Assembly (NCBI GenBank): GCA_008360975.2
Contig: CM039188.1
Span: forward strand, 26,563,944-26,627,943
DNA length: 64,000 nucleotides
DNA from: Lichenostomus cassidix
Taxonomy: Eukaryota; Chordata; Aves; Passeriformes; Meliphagidae
Direction: 5' to 3'
The position numbers and the translations under genes are program-made. Shown here piece by piece: positions 15,601 through 30,600 of this stretch (the stretch's first letter is position 1; every line of letters begins with the position of its first letter). The notes under the pieces are model-generated. The model ran no database searches. It saw only the letters and a program-made list of their open reading frames with translations, and was not told the origin of the DNA.

Positions 15601-18600
15601 ATTATTTGTATGCAAGCAAGCAAATAGCACACACCCAAACAGCTTCTTTGAAAGCTTCCTTCAGCTGCTGGATAATGCGGCACACTTATGTGTGGCAGCA
15701 CATTTGATACCCAGCAATCTTTTAATCATAATCAAATAAAAGTAATTTTATTATTTCCCAAGTTATAAAATTGTATGTTACTTTAGTATTAAGTCAACAT
15801 TTTATGTGCATATAGTGTCAAGTTCTCATACAATTTTTACATTCTCAAGCTATTATAATTTGGTTGGGTTACTTTTAAATCCAAGTACATCTTAAAGCCT
15901 GTAACTCTACTGAAATTAGAAGGTAATTTTACCCTATGTTACAGATGCCAGGTGCATAAAACTAAGTCTTGCTTTTCTCTTGGGAGAGATGAGTATCACT
16001 ACCTGTCCCATTTTAGCTTGCCTGACACTTGCATCTAGAGCAAGATAAAGAACAAGGTAACTATTACCCAGGCCTGACCTAATTGTGTCAGTTTTTTCCA
16101 AGCAGAGATAAACACACAGTGCTTAAAAGAGAAGGGCTGAGAGCCCCTGGCAGCTTACTGATTTGTTTACTTTCTTTTAACAACATTATAACACTGAAGT
16201 TGTGCTAGCTTTCAGTCTACAAAGCACAAAGCCTTCACCTAAACAAAAAACAAACCTAGAGATATTTCCAGAATGCTCAAGAAAAAGCACATTTTCAAAC
16301 TATGATCTCTTTTTGTATGGTAATAGTAGTTCAAGTCACACAGGTAAGTACCTACTAGGAAAAAAAAATATGGAGACATGCTTCAGAGCTGTGTCTGGAC
16401 TGAATTGACAATTTTGTCTGGACAGTGAGATATGTAAAATCAAGGCTTTTTTTAAGTTAAGAGACTAATCGCTGAAGTTTTCAGTACCTTTATGACAGAT
16501 TTCTTTGATTTTTTCTCCTTTCTGAAGAGCAATTATTACTGCAAATACTTCATCAACCTGGCTTACCTTTCTCACATCTGAGCTCTTTGGTTCTGTTGTC
16601 CAAGTTATAATTCTAGATACAGCAAGTCTTGTCTCACTGGAGTTCACAAAGTCTGTTGGATCCATCTGTCTTGCCAAGGACTCAATATACTTCAGGATAG
16701 CAACTTTGACCTGAGAAATGAAAAGGGATTTGTTAAGCTCAGGAGTTGGCAAAAATGCATTTTTCCCACAGGAACAGATACCACTACAGATTGACAAGAC
16801 TTATGTCACATGGTGGGGGAGAAGTATTTCTGTGACATGTCTTAAAGTTGCCAATATAATTTCTATATCACGCACATACTGCAACTAATTATTTTCTCTT
16901 GAGTTCTATGCTTTATGGTATGCCTGACATGACAAGCTACAAGAAGCATGTTGATGCTTTAGTGAAATTGCTTTTGATACTGACCTTCAGGTTTGGTGTC
17001 TGGGTCTGATCTACAATAAACCTCATCAAAATGTTAAATTGCTGATCAAATGGAAAAGAGTCTCTGTCCAAAGAAAACAAAGGCAAAAAGTTAATCTAAC
17101 ATAAACTAAATTAATACCTTAAAGATTACAAAACAGATTTCAACATACTTTTCTTCTTGGTAACTTTACCATCAACAAGAGAAACTCTAACCTTAAGGAT
17201 AAGCTAGTTATTGACACAACACTGGAGAAAACTGCTAAATCAGTATCTTTATACACTGTTACTCTACTTTCTGCACACTTCTTTAGCTTTTGGCACACCT
17301 GTCCATTCCTCTTCGTTTCAGACTCTGCTTTGCTCCCTTATCTCTACAAGCAGCTTGGTTTATCTTGTCCTTAGAGTTCATACCTGGTTTTGATTTCTTT
17401 CCTCTTTTCTCCAACTTTATCCTGTCTTCTCCTAAATTATTACTGCTTTTTCTTTTCTTTTTAAATTATCCTATTTCTAGAATGAGCTGAACTTTATTGT
17501 AATAGTGTCCTGTGCTGGACATCCTTTGAAAAGGACATGGAGTACAGAATTGGTGTCAGCATTGCAGCACCATTCAAGGTATTATCCTGACGTAACCGTT
17601 ATTTGTGTTTGAACAACATGAAAGATGCACTGAACTTTGTGGCAAAGCACTTTTCATATTCTGAACACTGCAATTTTGGTACCTGTCAATCAAAAAAATT
17701 GATATCTGAGCACACACACCCCAAAACTCTGAGATTAATCAGTTATATATTTTAAAATTTATGCTTTGAAGTTATTTATTTAGAAGAGACAGGCCTTTTT
17801 AATTCAATACTTGAAATACTGTGACATAACTTTGCTCTCCTTTATTCTTATATTCATCAAGATTGAGCCCTCAAAATACACAGCACTGCTGGATTTCTAA
17901 AATGTTCATGCCTTCCTGTAATCCTAAAAAACTTCCATAACATCTGCCATCTGAGTGCTCTACCTGGTGACATCCAGAGCTTTTTGAACTTTTGCCTGCA
18001 CAGACCCCAACAAATCTGCTCCCATTTTCTTTAGCAACTGGGTCAGGAGAACAAAAAGCCAATCCTGCAAGTCATCTTTATGAATGATGATGAAATCAAC
18101 CAGGGTTTCCAGAAACATGCTGAAGACCTATAAACAAAACAAGTGTCAGAAAAAGAAACACACTTCTTAAAATAAAAATATTCAAAGGGAGGGGGGATTA
18201 CAGTCTGAGTTTCACGATGATTTTGTTATAAAAGTTTCATGAATGAATGATTTTAGTGACTTTACATTGCTCTGAATAAAAAATCAGACAAGACATGTCT
18301 AAAATATGTTGTATTAAAATACCACATGAAACGAATGAAGGAGGGGGGTAGAAAACACTTACTCTCTGTTGTGAATTCCACGGCAAAGCAGGCCATGCAA
18401 CAAAACAAACCACTCGTTAGCACACAAAGTGATCAAGGATGCAGTTTCTCAACAGATTAAAGACACATTCATTGAAAATTTACATTTTCTTAAAACTAAA
18501 TACCTCTTCTCAGCATAGTTACTTAAAACACTATATACCTTGGATTAGATTTAGTCTCCTCAGTCACAAAAGTACCATATGTTTATATGCATTTATATGA

Positions 18601-21600
18601 ACAAATCTACATGTCTTTAACACTACAACTAATGAGTTTGTATCAGTAATTCTATAAAAGCAGTACAGATGACAGATCACTGATGACACAAAGGATATAT
18701 CCGAGCCCAGAGTGCAATAAACTCCCAGAAACTGGAAGTATTGCAGACAAATAATTACACCTCCACCCTTTCCACTACACATACCTTGGAGAACCAAAGC
18801 ATCAAGACCTTAGTAGGTAGGACCTACACATTGGTGAGACCTGTGGGACAGCTGGTCTACAGTATAATTAAGGCCAAAACTGCACATTTTCAGCACGACC
18901 TGTGACAGGTTACTCTGCCTACCCACAGAATTTCCACCTCAGAATTATTTGCTAAAGCTGGCTTGCCAAGAGGTCTTGAAGTGATAAGATTTATACAGAT
19001 TATCCTTTCTCAAACTGCATTTAACCCAACTGCAGACGTTTTTACACAGCCATTACTGGTTTTTCTCAAGCAGCAAAACTCAGAAAAGGGCGTGAAATTC
19101 CCTGTTCCTTTCTCCATGCTCATCCTGAGCTGTTAGCAAAAACCCACTAGTTCTGAACACACCTATGGGCCCTACCTTCCCATTCTGTAACCCACTTCTT
19201 CTTAAGAAATGTCTGTAAATTTATGCCACAGCCTTTAACTTCTAAGGTCAGAGTAATAAAAAAGGCAAAGTAGCTATATTGAGCTAAAGACCTTAATTAT
19301 GGGATTCAGAATAGTGTCTTGGTGAAACACCTGCTCCCAGGTGAATACAACCCACAAACCCCAGGGGCCATGATGCTCATGACCCCTTCATGGACCACCT
19401 TTCCCTGTGTGTCACCAAAAATACAAGCTAGAGAAGTGCAAACCAAAATTAACTTCTCGCTCCAGGAGGTCTGGAGGCATTTCAAGTCTGAAAGGCACTA
19501 AGCTGCTCCTCAGAAAGCATAGAGTAACCAGTTCCTACAATATAAGAGAAATTGAGACACACCCCCTCACTGTAAAAGAGATGAAAAACAAGGAGCTTTA
19601 TAAATGCCAGTTTTCCCCAGCAGATGGCAGGGGTAGAAATACAAACCACTCATCTTGGAACAGTGTCAAATGTGCACACATGGTAACATAGGAGAGCGAG
19701 CCAAGGCTTTGTGATCTTACCTTGCTGTGAGGGTCAGCAAACATGCGAGTAAATATTTCACAAAGTCTTTTTAACTCCACTCGGCTAAAATACATAAATA
19801 AAACACAACATTAATGCCAAAGTTTTAGCTGCAGGGAAAAAAAAAGGCAGCTAATAAATATTAACAGCTGAAAGATCTAACCTTCTTTATGTAAATGTTA
19901 CTTCCATCACACTTCTGAAAGATTTGTATATCCAGGCAAAGCCTTTACTGGCACTCCAGTTTAACAGCTGGGATCACCAGTTTGACACTAAGAATCTAAT
20001 AAACATTTATTTTTTAAAATCGCAAGCCAGACAATTGTATTTTCAGCTGCTTTTATTTTCTTCTATATTCTGGATTCCAGAAGACAACGTAAATGTGCAC
20101 GTTTGGGAGGCACTTTGCTTCTGCATGGGTCAAGGTCACTGAATCACTGAATTATGCGTCTTTTTCAGTTTAAGAATACGTTTTTCACGTCTTTTTTTTT
20201 TTTTCATTCACAATCCTTTGTGTCAATGATTTCAAATTTTCAAGTAAAATCAAAACTTTCATGTTGTTTGGTTATATACTAATCAAATATTTTAGTTTAA
20301 ATTTTCAGTTGCATTAGTAATATCAGTCTAGAATCACAGATTATTAACAGATCAGAATCGACTCCAAAGTCTGACAGCAGGCATGTTGAAAATGCATATA
20401 GAAGAGACAGATACATAGAAATGGAAGCCAGATTAACAAATAGCAACCTATTAAATTAGAAGATAATTACATCAAGGAATAATCTAAGTTCCTATTAGTA
20501 AGAGATTATTAGGTGCTCATCAGTGCTCTTTTTATGGCAGGGAAAAAAAAGAATGATGCATGAGATACTGAGTTGGAGTCAAATGCACAACTCTTTAGTG
20601 CTAAAGCTCTTATCTGCAATGTATTGAAAATGTCTTAGCTTTCCTGCAAGGCAAACTGGCAAAAAATACAGAAGTTCTTCTTGTTTACAGTGCAAACAAA
20701 AACAGAGCAAGGCAGTTAAGTTACATTTCTGCATACTACAGATGCAAATAGGTATTTTTCACAATTACAATGAAACCACAGAAACTAGTGAAATGCAAAC
20801 TGATTGCTCAGAGAGGAGTTATTGAAGGTTTTGACTACAGGTAATGTATTTCCAGACTAACATTAATTCTACAATCCACCAACTTCTATCTTTCTAAAAA
20901 TCAGCTTCAAACAGGCCAGAATATGGCAGTAGTCTGTAGCTATTTTATGTTAGATTGTTTCAAAGTAACACAGGAGTTTGGTTTTTTTTCCCCCAGTAAG
21001 TCCATGCATGAAAGGCTGATCAAATTTTAAAAGGGCACAAAAATAATGGGTTTAAGAGTCTGGTAGGGAGGGAGAAGTCTTTGTAACAACATCACAGTAA
21101 ACTGTCAGCTTAACTCAGGGTGAGGCTTCACAGGCTCAAAATGACAGCAACACTCTCCTGACATCATGTAGATTGCAGGTCTCTGAATGAACTCCTATTT
21201 ATTACTCTAATGAATTTTCTTTCTGGACAAAGGTTACATAAAGTCAGAAAGTGTAAGTGTGTCTGTTTCTAAAAGCTCACAGACCCAATGTAACAATGCA
21301 AGCATACAAAACTGCAACAGGCAGTGGAAGAACATTTCCTTAAGGGACTCGTTTGTCTTGTTTTATTCAGATGACCTTATGTGGAGCCCTTAAAAAAGTA
21401 GGACACACGAAGCTGTACGAAAACAAAGATGGGTAAGTGCCATTGCACTTTGCATACACATCTCTGGATATGCAAATCCCAGCTAACACAGGATCAGCCG
21501 TCTTTCAGTTCAGAATACTAAAGAAAACCTAGCCACATCACCGCCTCTTATTAAAGTGGTGTTATACCACAACAGAAGATACCAGGTTTAATTAGAAGAC

Positions 21601-24600
21601 AGACTTGCCCCTTGGACTAATGACCTTGATGATGTTCTCAAGATGCCGTGGGAACAGGATGATAAAATCTAATCATTAGAACAGGCACCAGATCAACTCT
21701 GAACCAAGGCGGAAACAGATCAAAAGAAAACCAAAATGAAATATGGAGAACTAAACACAGTATCAAATTAAAAAAAAATAACTGTGCAGAGGTGCAATTT
21801 CTGGGACAAGTTTAAAAATTATTCAGGATCAAAGCTAAGAAAACTTGTTAGCTTGACTGGTGACAGGACAGCTCAAACACTTCAACCAGCAGGGATGAAA
21901 TCAAGAGTTTAATTCCACCGGCATTTGTGCTAAGAGCTACTGACCTGGATAAACAGCCCATCACCAAAATTTCTCAGCACTTCCTCCCTTGCAACCATCC
22001 CCAGCAGCACTCCAAACACTGCTTATAATCCTCACACACCTTTGTGGCAAAATCAAAATCTCACTCAACTTTTTCACACAAGTAATGAGGTGCCATTGTT
22101 TTTCCAGACAGTTTGTTAAAGAGAAAGAAAAAAGACAGCATACATGGGGGAAGTATCTTTTAAAAGACTCAGACCACATCAAAAAACATCTCTGATCCAG
22201 AGACTCTTAACTATCCATTTAAAAAACCTGTAGCACTTCCCATTTAAGGCCTGTATCACATCATGTGAAGTACAGGAATATTTTTATGATGACAAGGAAA
22301 CAACCTTTTCAAGCCTGCTCTCAGCACATTTTCATTCAGACTGTTAACACGAACAATCAAATATTTTCAGCCAGTGTGAAGCCGTTTTAAAATGCAAACA
22401 ACTGCAAAAATCCAAGTAGGGAGGCTCTAAACTATACAGCAACCACTTATAAACTCAGCTATAATTTAAGTACATACTATTCATAACAGGAAAATAAAAT
22501 TTTTGCAGCTATTTGTGAATATTATCTTCAAAGGAGCCAAGAGATAAACAGCTTGTTTCAAACACTTTCACCATAAACTAAGGGTGGGTGAAAAGTCTAT
22601 GGCCTGAGAGCCAGTTGTTTAGTTAACATGACCTGTGGCCATAGGGAGATTCCACATGACTACTGGATAATTCTGAGACCTACTGGATAATTCTAAGACC
22701 TCTTTTAATGTGTGATGTGCCAAAGGTGTTTGAAGGGGTTTTGAAGTTCTCCACAAAGGAAAAACATCTCCCTCTCCTGCCACATGCAAAGTTTCAGAGT
22801 TGGTACACCTACTTCATCGACCTAAGAAGCTTCCCTCTTCATTATACACTACACCATTTATATGACACAAGTTTCTGATATAAAGTTTTTCAAGAGTTCT
22901 AAACAAGATCTATAATTGCACCTAACAGAGCCTTCATAAAGAGCCAAAGTATAGCCAACACCAGCACCATCTGATCTCAGCTTTGAAACACACACACCCT
23001 GAGTCATTTTAGAGTCAGCGCAATGTTTGCTTCACCAACTAAACTGCCGTGGGAAAAAATACTGAAGGTTCAAACAGACTAATGTAAAAATGGTACCACC
23101 CTTTGAGTATGTCTACAATAGCACCAAAGTGGGAAATCTCACTGTGCTGCAACCACTGGAGGTCTTCATGAGACAAAGGAAAGCTAAGATAAGACACGAT
23201 GCTTACCTGAGCCCTTTCCACATTACCACCACAAATTATACTGACAACATAGCAGAAATCTTTACAAAACTTAATTGCAATGCCACTTTGTGGAGAAAAA
23301 GAGTTCACAGCCATGGAAGACACAACCTGTCTCCATAAGGCAAGCACACAATATTGACTTCTGGCTATAGCCATCCCTCATGAATTATTGACATCATAAA
23401 ACTATGAAATCACCTCAGTGTCCGTTGGCTTTTCAGTAAATTCTGAAGACCTATGAGCCCTTCTTTCCTTTCAGACCAGTTGGAGCTGGCACAGTGGTTC
23501 AGGACCTCAGCCACATCTTCAGTCTGCCGCAGGTAGTGTGGAATGCCCCCGTTCCTGGAGCCATAGGAGCGCTCCGAGCAAGCGCTGGATGCGTCACTGT
23601 TGGCATCATCATCAGAGTACATCCCATAGGGCTCATATCTTCTTCTCACTGGCTTTTTCTGGAACAGGGGAAACTCAGACTTACCAAGTTACGTATGGCT
23701 ACATCAATGCCAAAAGAAAAACATTCTATTTGCAATCACTAAAAGGAAGATTAGTGCTACTGTTATAGTGACTGAAGTGTTTTAAAGACGTCACCATGCA
23801 CTCCCTGCTTACCTCTCACAGCAGAGCAAAACAGACCCCACTGATTTCAATGAGACTGAATGACTATGGGGAAGTGGGTCTGCCTTCCCCAGCATCAAAG
23901 TGAGATATTTATGCCCAGTAGAATTAAGTTACTGGTAACGGAATTAAATACAATAAATGTTCTATTTGCAATAATGGTCCGTTTCATTGTTACAGATGCT
24001 ATGATGATATGACCTCTACTAAAAAAAAAAAAAAGATAAGGAAGAAATAGCTGAAAGAATCTGTGCTGGCAAGCCCAGTCACTTTGATATTGATACTGAA
24101 GTGACTCTAGAAATGCACTGGATATAGGAGATGGCAATTTCTCTGTTTGTTTGGGCTAGGATTCTTTCGAGAGGCTGTGCTAAGGGAGTCGAGTACTCAA
24201 ATCCCTCTCACTTCCATAGCATGGCATTGGAGAACCTAATTCCCTAAGGATCATCTTTGACAGCCTTGATCCTCACAGAAAGAATAGTAGCATAATTATG
24301 GCAGCAAAACAAACTCTTAAATAAACCTTAATAGAACAGGGTTGGTAAGAGAATGTATCAGAAAAAGATCATCTATATACTAAAGTGTTTGCTACAGAAT
24401 TCATTCCAGTGTCCAGTCCTGCAGGTTTTGGAATTTTGAAGCCAGCAGTGTTTTGCTTCCACTAGGACTTGAGGACTGAAGCATACAAATTAACTCATGT
24501 GCATTATCATGGGCGTTAGCAACAGGGTGGGGAGAGTTGGAAAGTAGAAATAAAAAGTCAAGAAAGCACTAGTACCTTGCTCCTGGAGTCTCCTAACAGC

Positions 24601-27600
24601 TGTAGGCAGGAAAATATTGAAGGGTGGGAAAAAGCATAGAGAATTATGTCAGAAGCTTATGTAGGGTTTGTTTTTGCAACAAAAATGTATAGCAAATGTG
24701 TCTTAGCAAATTAAAAAAAACCACAGTTTTTGCAAAATAAAAGTGGGTATAACGCCTGACTTTATCTCCTAACTGTTGCACTACTCATGCTGCCTACAAT
24801 TTTCCTTAGGGAGCTTGGAAGTGAGAATATCTGTTGAAAACTTTTTTAGGAACAGATCTCTATTCAGCACCTCTTTGCTCACTTTTCAGAAACCTCCACT
24901 GAAAGATACCCGAAATTTTGGTAATGATTTCTTTCCCCACGTATTATTAGCAGCATTTCATTTTAGAGTTGTACAAAGAAATCCTGATGTGAGGAAGTCA
25001 CTATCTACAGTACAGCACATTTAATCCATTTCACTTGCCAAGTTTTCTTTCAACCCACAGTTCTTACAGCACACTTTTTTGAAGATTAGCTTCTTTTAAG
25101 ACCTCCTGGTTGGCACCCCTGGCTTAAAGGCCTTACTTAACAGCAAAGTTTCCATCACCCTTTGAGCTCTTCTGACAGATCCAAGCACTGATTCCCAGTA
25201 CAGACACTGTGGGTTTAGGCCAAGTCCAGCTCAAACAGAAGCAGTGGATCCAACTGGAATTGTACAGAGGGAGCAGAGGTCACAAAATGACCCACCATGT
25301 TTTGTTTCAGTTGAGAATTTGGCTGAAGCCATCTTTGGAGGAGTTCTTTTCATTTCTTACTACGCGGAAAGGACGACTCTCTGAAAACAAGGCTACTGGG
25401 TAAAAGCTGGCATCACAACACTCTCTTACAAGGAGCCTGCACAGGCTTTGTAAATTGCCTGTTGTCAGAAGGCAACAAAGAAAAAGAGAAAATTGGAGTG
25501 GTGGGAAAGAAGGGATCAACAAGATAATGTTGCATCTCCTGAAGTCGTACAAATTCAGATTGATTAACCCAGTCAGCAGCTAGTTTCCAGCTAGACTCAA
25601 GTATTTCTCTCTTCAACCCTTCAAAATTTTAACATTTCAATATAATGTTATTTAACTTCAAAGACGGAATATTTAAAAGAGAACTCTGTAAACCTAGCTG
25701 AATATTAAGTCACACCCAAAGAAATCTCAGGGCTCAGCAGTCAACTGAAACACTGTGACACTCTCCTCCCTCAAGAAACTTGCATTCAGCAGCTGCTCAC
25801 ACGAAGGGATAAAGCCTGATTTTGTTTACACAGGCAAAACATTGTCTGTAATTATGCCCTGAACTGCTCTGGTAGCAAATCTGAGGTGCTGAGTGCAGAA
25901 ACTGGCTCACAAACTGTTATATTTGGTAATGAAAATGCTCCCTAGTGATTCAGCCCACTAAATGCAACAGTGCCATCCATTATATACTGCTCTACCTTTC
26001 TAATACTCACAAATTCTTTGTTTTGAAAAGTAAATTTTGTAAAATGGAACATTTTTCTAGAAGTACTCTAAGAGGTGCCATGAGCTGCATGATAATCAGA
26101 CATAAAAAGGAAAATGTTAGCCATCCTTAGGGAAACTGAATTAGGAAACAGAGAAAGGCCATCTACCACAAATACTGGTGACATGGTTCATCCTCTATAA
26201 AGTGCATCTGAGACAGATTCTGAGAGATATGTCTCAAGATATATCAGGAAATCCTCCCCTTGTTCACGTCTAGAGTTGAAGAAGACCCACGGGTACCCAG
26301 CTAACATTGTACAATAATTTCTCCTGCCTCTACACATCCTCTCTCCCCCAAATATTCAAGATACATAAAAAGGTTTACTACATGCCTTCTGAAGAGCAGA
26401 AGACACTTTCTGGGTTCTAGCCAAGAGATACCATAGTACAGTAAGATTACACAGGACAATAACATGCTCTAAAATTATATAAAATTTACTAGGAAAAGCA
26501 GTGAATGGTTGAAAATATGAGCAGCAAACTAGACAAATACACTTCAACTTAGAACTTAACTGCATGAGATGGTACAGATTCCATGCATGCCAAGTTATGA
26601 GCTATCAGAGTATCTACCCAGCTGCAAATAACACAGGGCAGGAACTTGGGAAATTCTTGATTCCTGCTGAAACCTGATCAGGAACTGACCCTAACAGAGA
26701 ACACGGCTTTTCTGACAAAATCTTTGTGCAGGTGATGGGACTGACAGCAATCTCTGACCCCATGAGTGCCGAGCACTGTCACACTGCTCTGCACATCCTC
26801 TGACAACCAAGTGAAAGGCAAACAGCTGATTCAACCCATCCTGCAGCTGTAGCACCAAGCGACAGCACCTATCTGACAACTGCAGAGAACTGACATGGAG
26901 TAAGGAGAAACATACTGCTGCCAGTATACCCAAAGACAAAACAGCAAAAGGTAACTCTACAGCATCAGACACTGGCACAATCAGAATAAAGCTATTTAGA
27001 AAGAGGAGAACATACGTACAGGTAACTTTAAGCCACTTTCCGGTGTTGGAAGCATTTTGTATTTTTCCTCTTACCAGTGCATCGGCCACAGCAGCCTCCA
27101 GATCTGTGCTGGTGCTCAGGACTCGCATGGCATTCACAGAAGCAGGCATCCTGCCTGGCTGTCCGAGTCCAAACCGGTCTGCACAAAAGACAACAGTGAA
27201 AGGGATTGTTAAATGAATTCACATTCATTTGGAATCCTAATCAGGTGCCCAAGTAGTTCTCCCCACGGACTCTGGGAACTCACAGTGCTTTTCCATTAAA
27301 CGCCCTTCTACCCAGAGCTCCAGAGTTTGCCATTAGGGTAAGAAATAAACTATTGTTTGTTGGGCGTTGGAGGCAATTTTGAATCCTCAGGGCAACTTTG
27401 CATTTATTTATTTTAAGCTGGGAAGCAGGGTATCTATTTTCTGTTTCTTTTTACACAATTGTCTCAAAGTTTTATTTTAATGTCAGAGGCAGACATGCCC
27501 ATCCCAATCTGGCACTCTCAGAAATCAAGAGAAAACTTCTCATTAACTTCAGAGAGACAGAACCATGGCCAGTGTCAGAACATGTTCTAACCTGAGCACT

Positions 27601-30600
27601 CATCTATCCTGCAGCCATTTCTCTCTGGCAAGGATGTGATACTAGCAGCACCAGATTAGCCTATTTTACGTCTCAAGGCTTAATCAACCAGTAGAAATAT
27701 CCCCCTACACCTCACAGTATAAAAATAAAGTTTATAATTCACTTGTGAAGTGACTCCAATTTTTGATTTAGTACTAGTCTTGAGATGCAGTTTAAATTCC
27801 AGAGCCCTATATGAAAACTGATTTTGAGCAGACAAGATCATCTTCTTCCCTTTGAATTTGATGGCAAAGCTCTCAGTGGCATCCAAAGCAATGGGACTGA
27901 GTCTAAAGTGCCATTTACACTCCTAACATTAATTACTTCATTATTTGCCCAGTCTGCCAAAAAAAGTTACTGAAATTAGTTTCTTCAGCACAGCCAAATT
28001 CAGAAAGGCATACTAGCACAGCTATGACAAAATCAGCGACTTGAGTATCACAGGCCAGGTCCTGGTAGCCAAGTCTTTCTAGAGGGGGGGCAGATCAGAT
28101 ACCAGATATTGGGATCCTGGCTCTGGTCCATAATCAGAAAGATTGGTTATGACATTCCAAGCTTTTCTTTCAGTGTGGGCCTGTGTTTGCTCATGGAGGA
28201 CTTAGAATATCCTCTGTCCCTGTACCCACACACGTCAATAGGAGTTTTGCCAGCAAATTCAGTGGTGAACAGATCAAGCTGCATGAAACCATTTAAAAGA
28301 CATTCAGCTGATCCACATCAAGCAGCAGGAGAGAGGGGTCAAGTCACACAGTTTTTTTAATAGTTCATCTATATTTAATCTAACAACGGAAAAGTACTGC
28401 TTATCAAACTGCTGAATTATATAGTGGATTTACTCAAAGCTGAGGCCAAACATGGCATTCAGCAGCTTACTGAATGGGGTTTTGGGGGAAATACTGCGTA
28501 TCACAAAATTTCATTGCTTTCTTCTTTATGAGCCTACTGCACTGAAATATCTTCTAGGAATCAGCTCACATTGACATGCATAATTTAAATCAGAGATTGA
28601 GGTTGGCCAGTTCTACTGTCCTAATTACAAAGCTTTATTCAAGATTAAGCTACTGTGGGGGAAACAGGGAAGATTTTTAAAATCCCAAGCATTTTGAAAA
28701 GAAAAAAAAAACCCTGCAGACTATTTATTTCAAATAGAAGTGATATCTATCAAAATTTACTGTTTCTTGGAGTTACATACCCAGACAAGACATTTCGGAT
28801 TTACAACAAAAGCACATTTTCTACAAAACACATTACAAGGGAAAAAAAAATAAACGAACTTCTTAGAACTATTGCCAAAAAGTAATCAAATAATGACATT
28901 TCACAAAAAATAAAAGTTATATGTGTTTTTACTATCCCCTTTTTTAATGCACTTGGGTTGAAGAATCACTTGAAATAGGAAGGTGAAATAATGCTTCATT
29001 CCTATAATGGAAAGATCTGTGCACTCTTAACAGAAGCACAGAGATGATAATGCATTAGGTCTGATTGAAACTAAAGTCACCACTACAGAGATATAAAGCT
29101 GTACAGAAGACAAGGATTTTCCTAAGTGTAAATGAGATCTGGTACAGTACAAGGGCTGTAAATGTTGAGGTAAGTTCTGGACTTGGTTTCATAATTAAAT
29201 CCAACTCAATTACATTACTCAAGTGTTACTGAGATCAGAATTTGGCTTTAACTTTTGAAACTACATAGCATCAAAAATACCACTGCCGTTTGTCTTCAAG
29301 TAAATTTAGTATTACATTAGAAAAGGGAAGATAGTTTTGCTTTTTTTTTAAATGAAGAACAAAATGACAAAGTAATTCAATTGTAGATCAGTTAAAAACC
29401 CAGCATAAAGAAACAAAATTAAGCTTTTTAAACACATTAAGTACAGTGTGGCATGCTGACTTCTATCTCCACGGCTATCAGCAATTTTCTGAACTACTTT
29501 GTCCAGCCATTTTTAAATTCTAAATACCCAAGTCATTCCGGGCTTCTCCCCAAGACACTGCTGCCATACTTGAGTGCAGAAAGAAGACCAGAGGAGAGAC
29601 CTCAACATATCTCTGATGTGGGGCTGAGAACACATCTGGCTCCAGGAATAACCAGTACAGCCAAGCCCAATGTTACCGGGCAAGAAATCTGTGGATTATG
29701 CTCTGGCCACATTCCCTTGTCTTCCAGGCTAGATTCATTATATTTGCTACAAACTTGGTGAAAATTTGCAACCACCATTATTAATCCTATTTTGCCATTC
29801 TTCATAAGGTTTTGGCCTTCTGTAGTACACAGGTAACCATACAAAATTCGATTATGCTTTGTACCAAACCACAGGAGCCAAACATGAAGTGACTATCACA
29901 GGAAGCTGAATGCAAACAGCTTAAATCTGTATTATTTTTAATTATTTTGGTTAAATACAAATTCAGATTGTTCTTTGAAAAATGCCAGTCCAATCAGCTT
30001 GCATCATTTCTGTCGAGTTACATGATAAGGGAAACATTTTGAGAGTTTCAGTTAAGTGATAGCCTTTTAACTAGACTCGTGAGAAACAGTATTTTTCACT
30101 CCCTATTTGAAGTGTGTTAATTAATTAACTTCCAGTATGACAAACTCCTCATATGATTTTAGCCTCCAAGAAAACACTGAAGCCCTCATCTTCTACATTA
30201 TCTTTGTCCCCACAATTAACTCTCTATTGTCCCAAAGCTAGCAGCCCTCATTCAATTCTTTTTAAGATTCCCAGTAAAATATCCGATTCCAAAGTAAGTT
30301 ACAGGTTCTCCATAACTGCAAATCCAGTACAAGGGTGGGACAGAAGCAACTGGAATCTGCAGGTTTTTCTCATTACATGTAGCCATCAGTCACCTTAAGC
30401 AAAGCCCAGTGAAATAAAGGGATTTTTTTTCTTTCAACAACTTCCACGTACTTTGGACAAGGCCTTCAGAATTACATAAAGGATGGATAAACATGTGTTA
30501 TGCTCCAAAGTTCATTTTGAAAGCTTATCAGGTGCTTAAAATGCTGCTCTTGTGTATTTTGGAGAGGATCCCACAAAGAGCTTTCATTAACAGAGACAGG

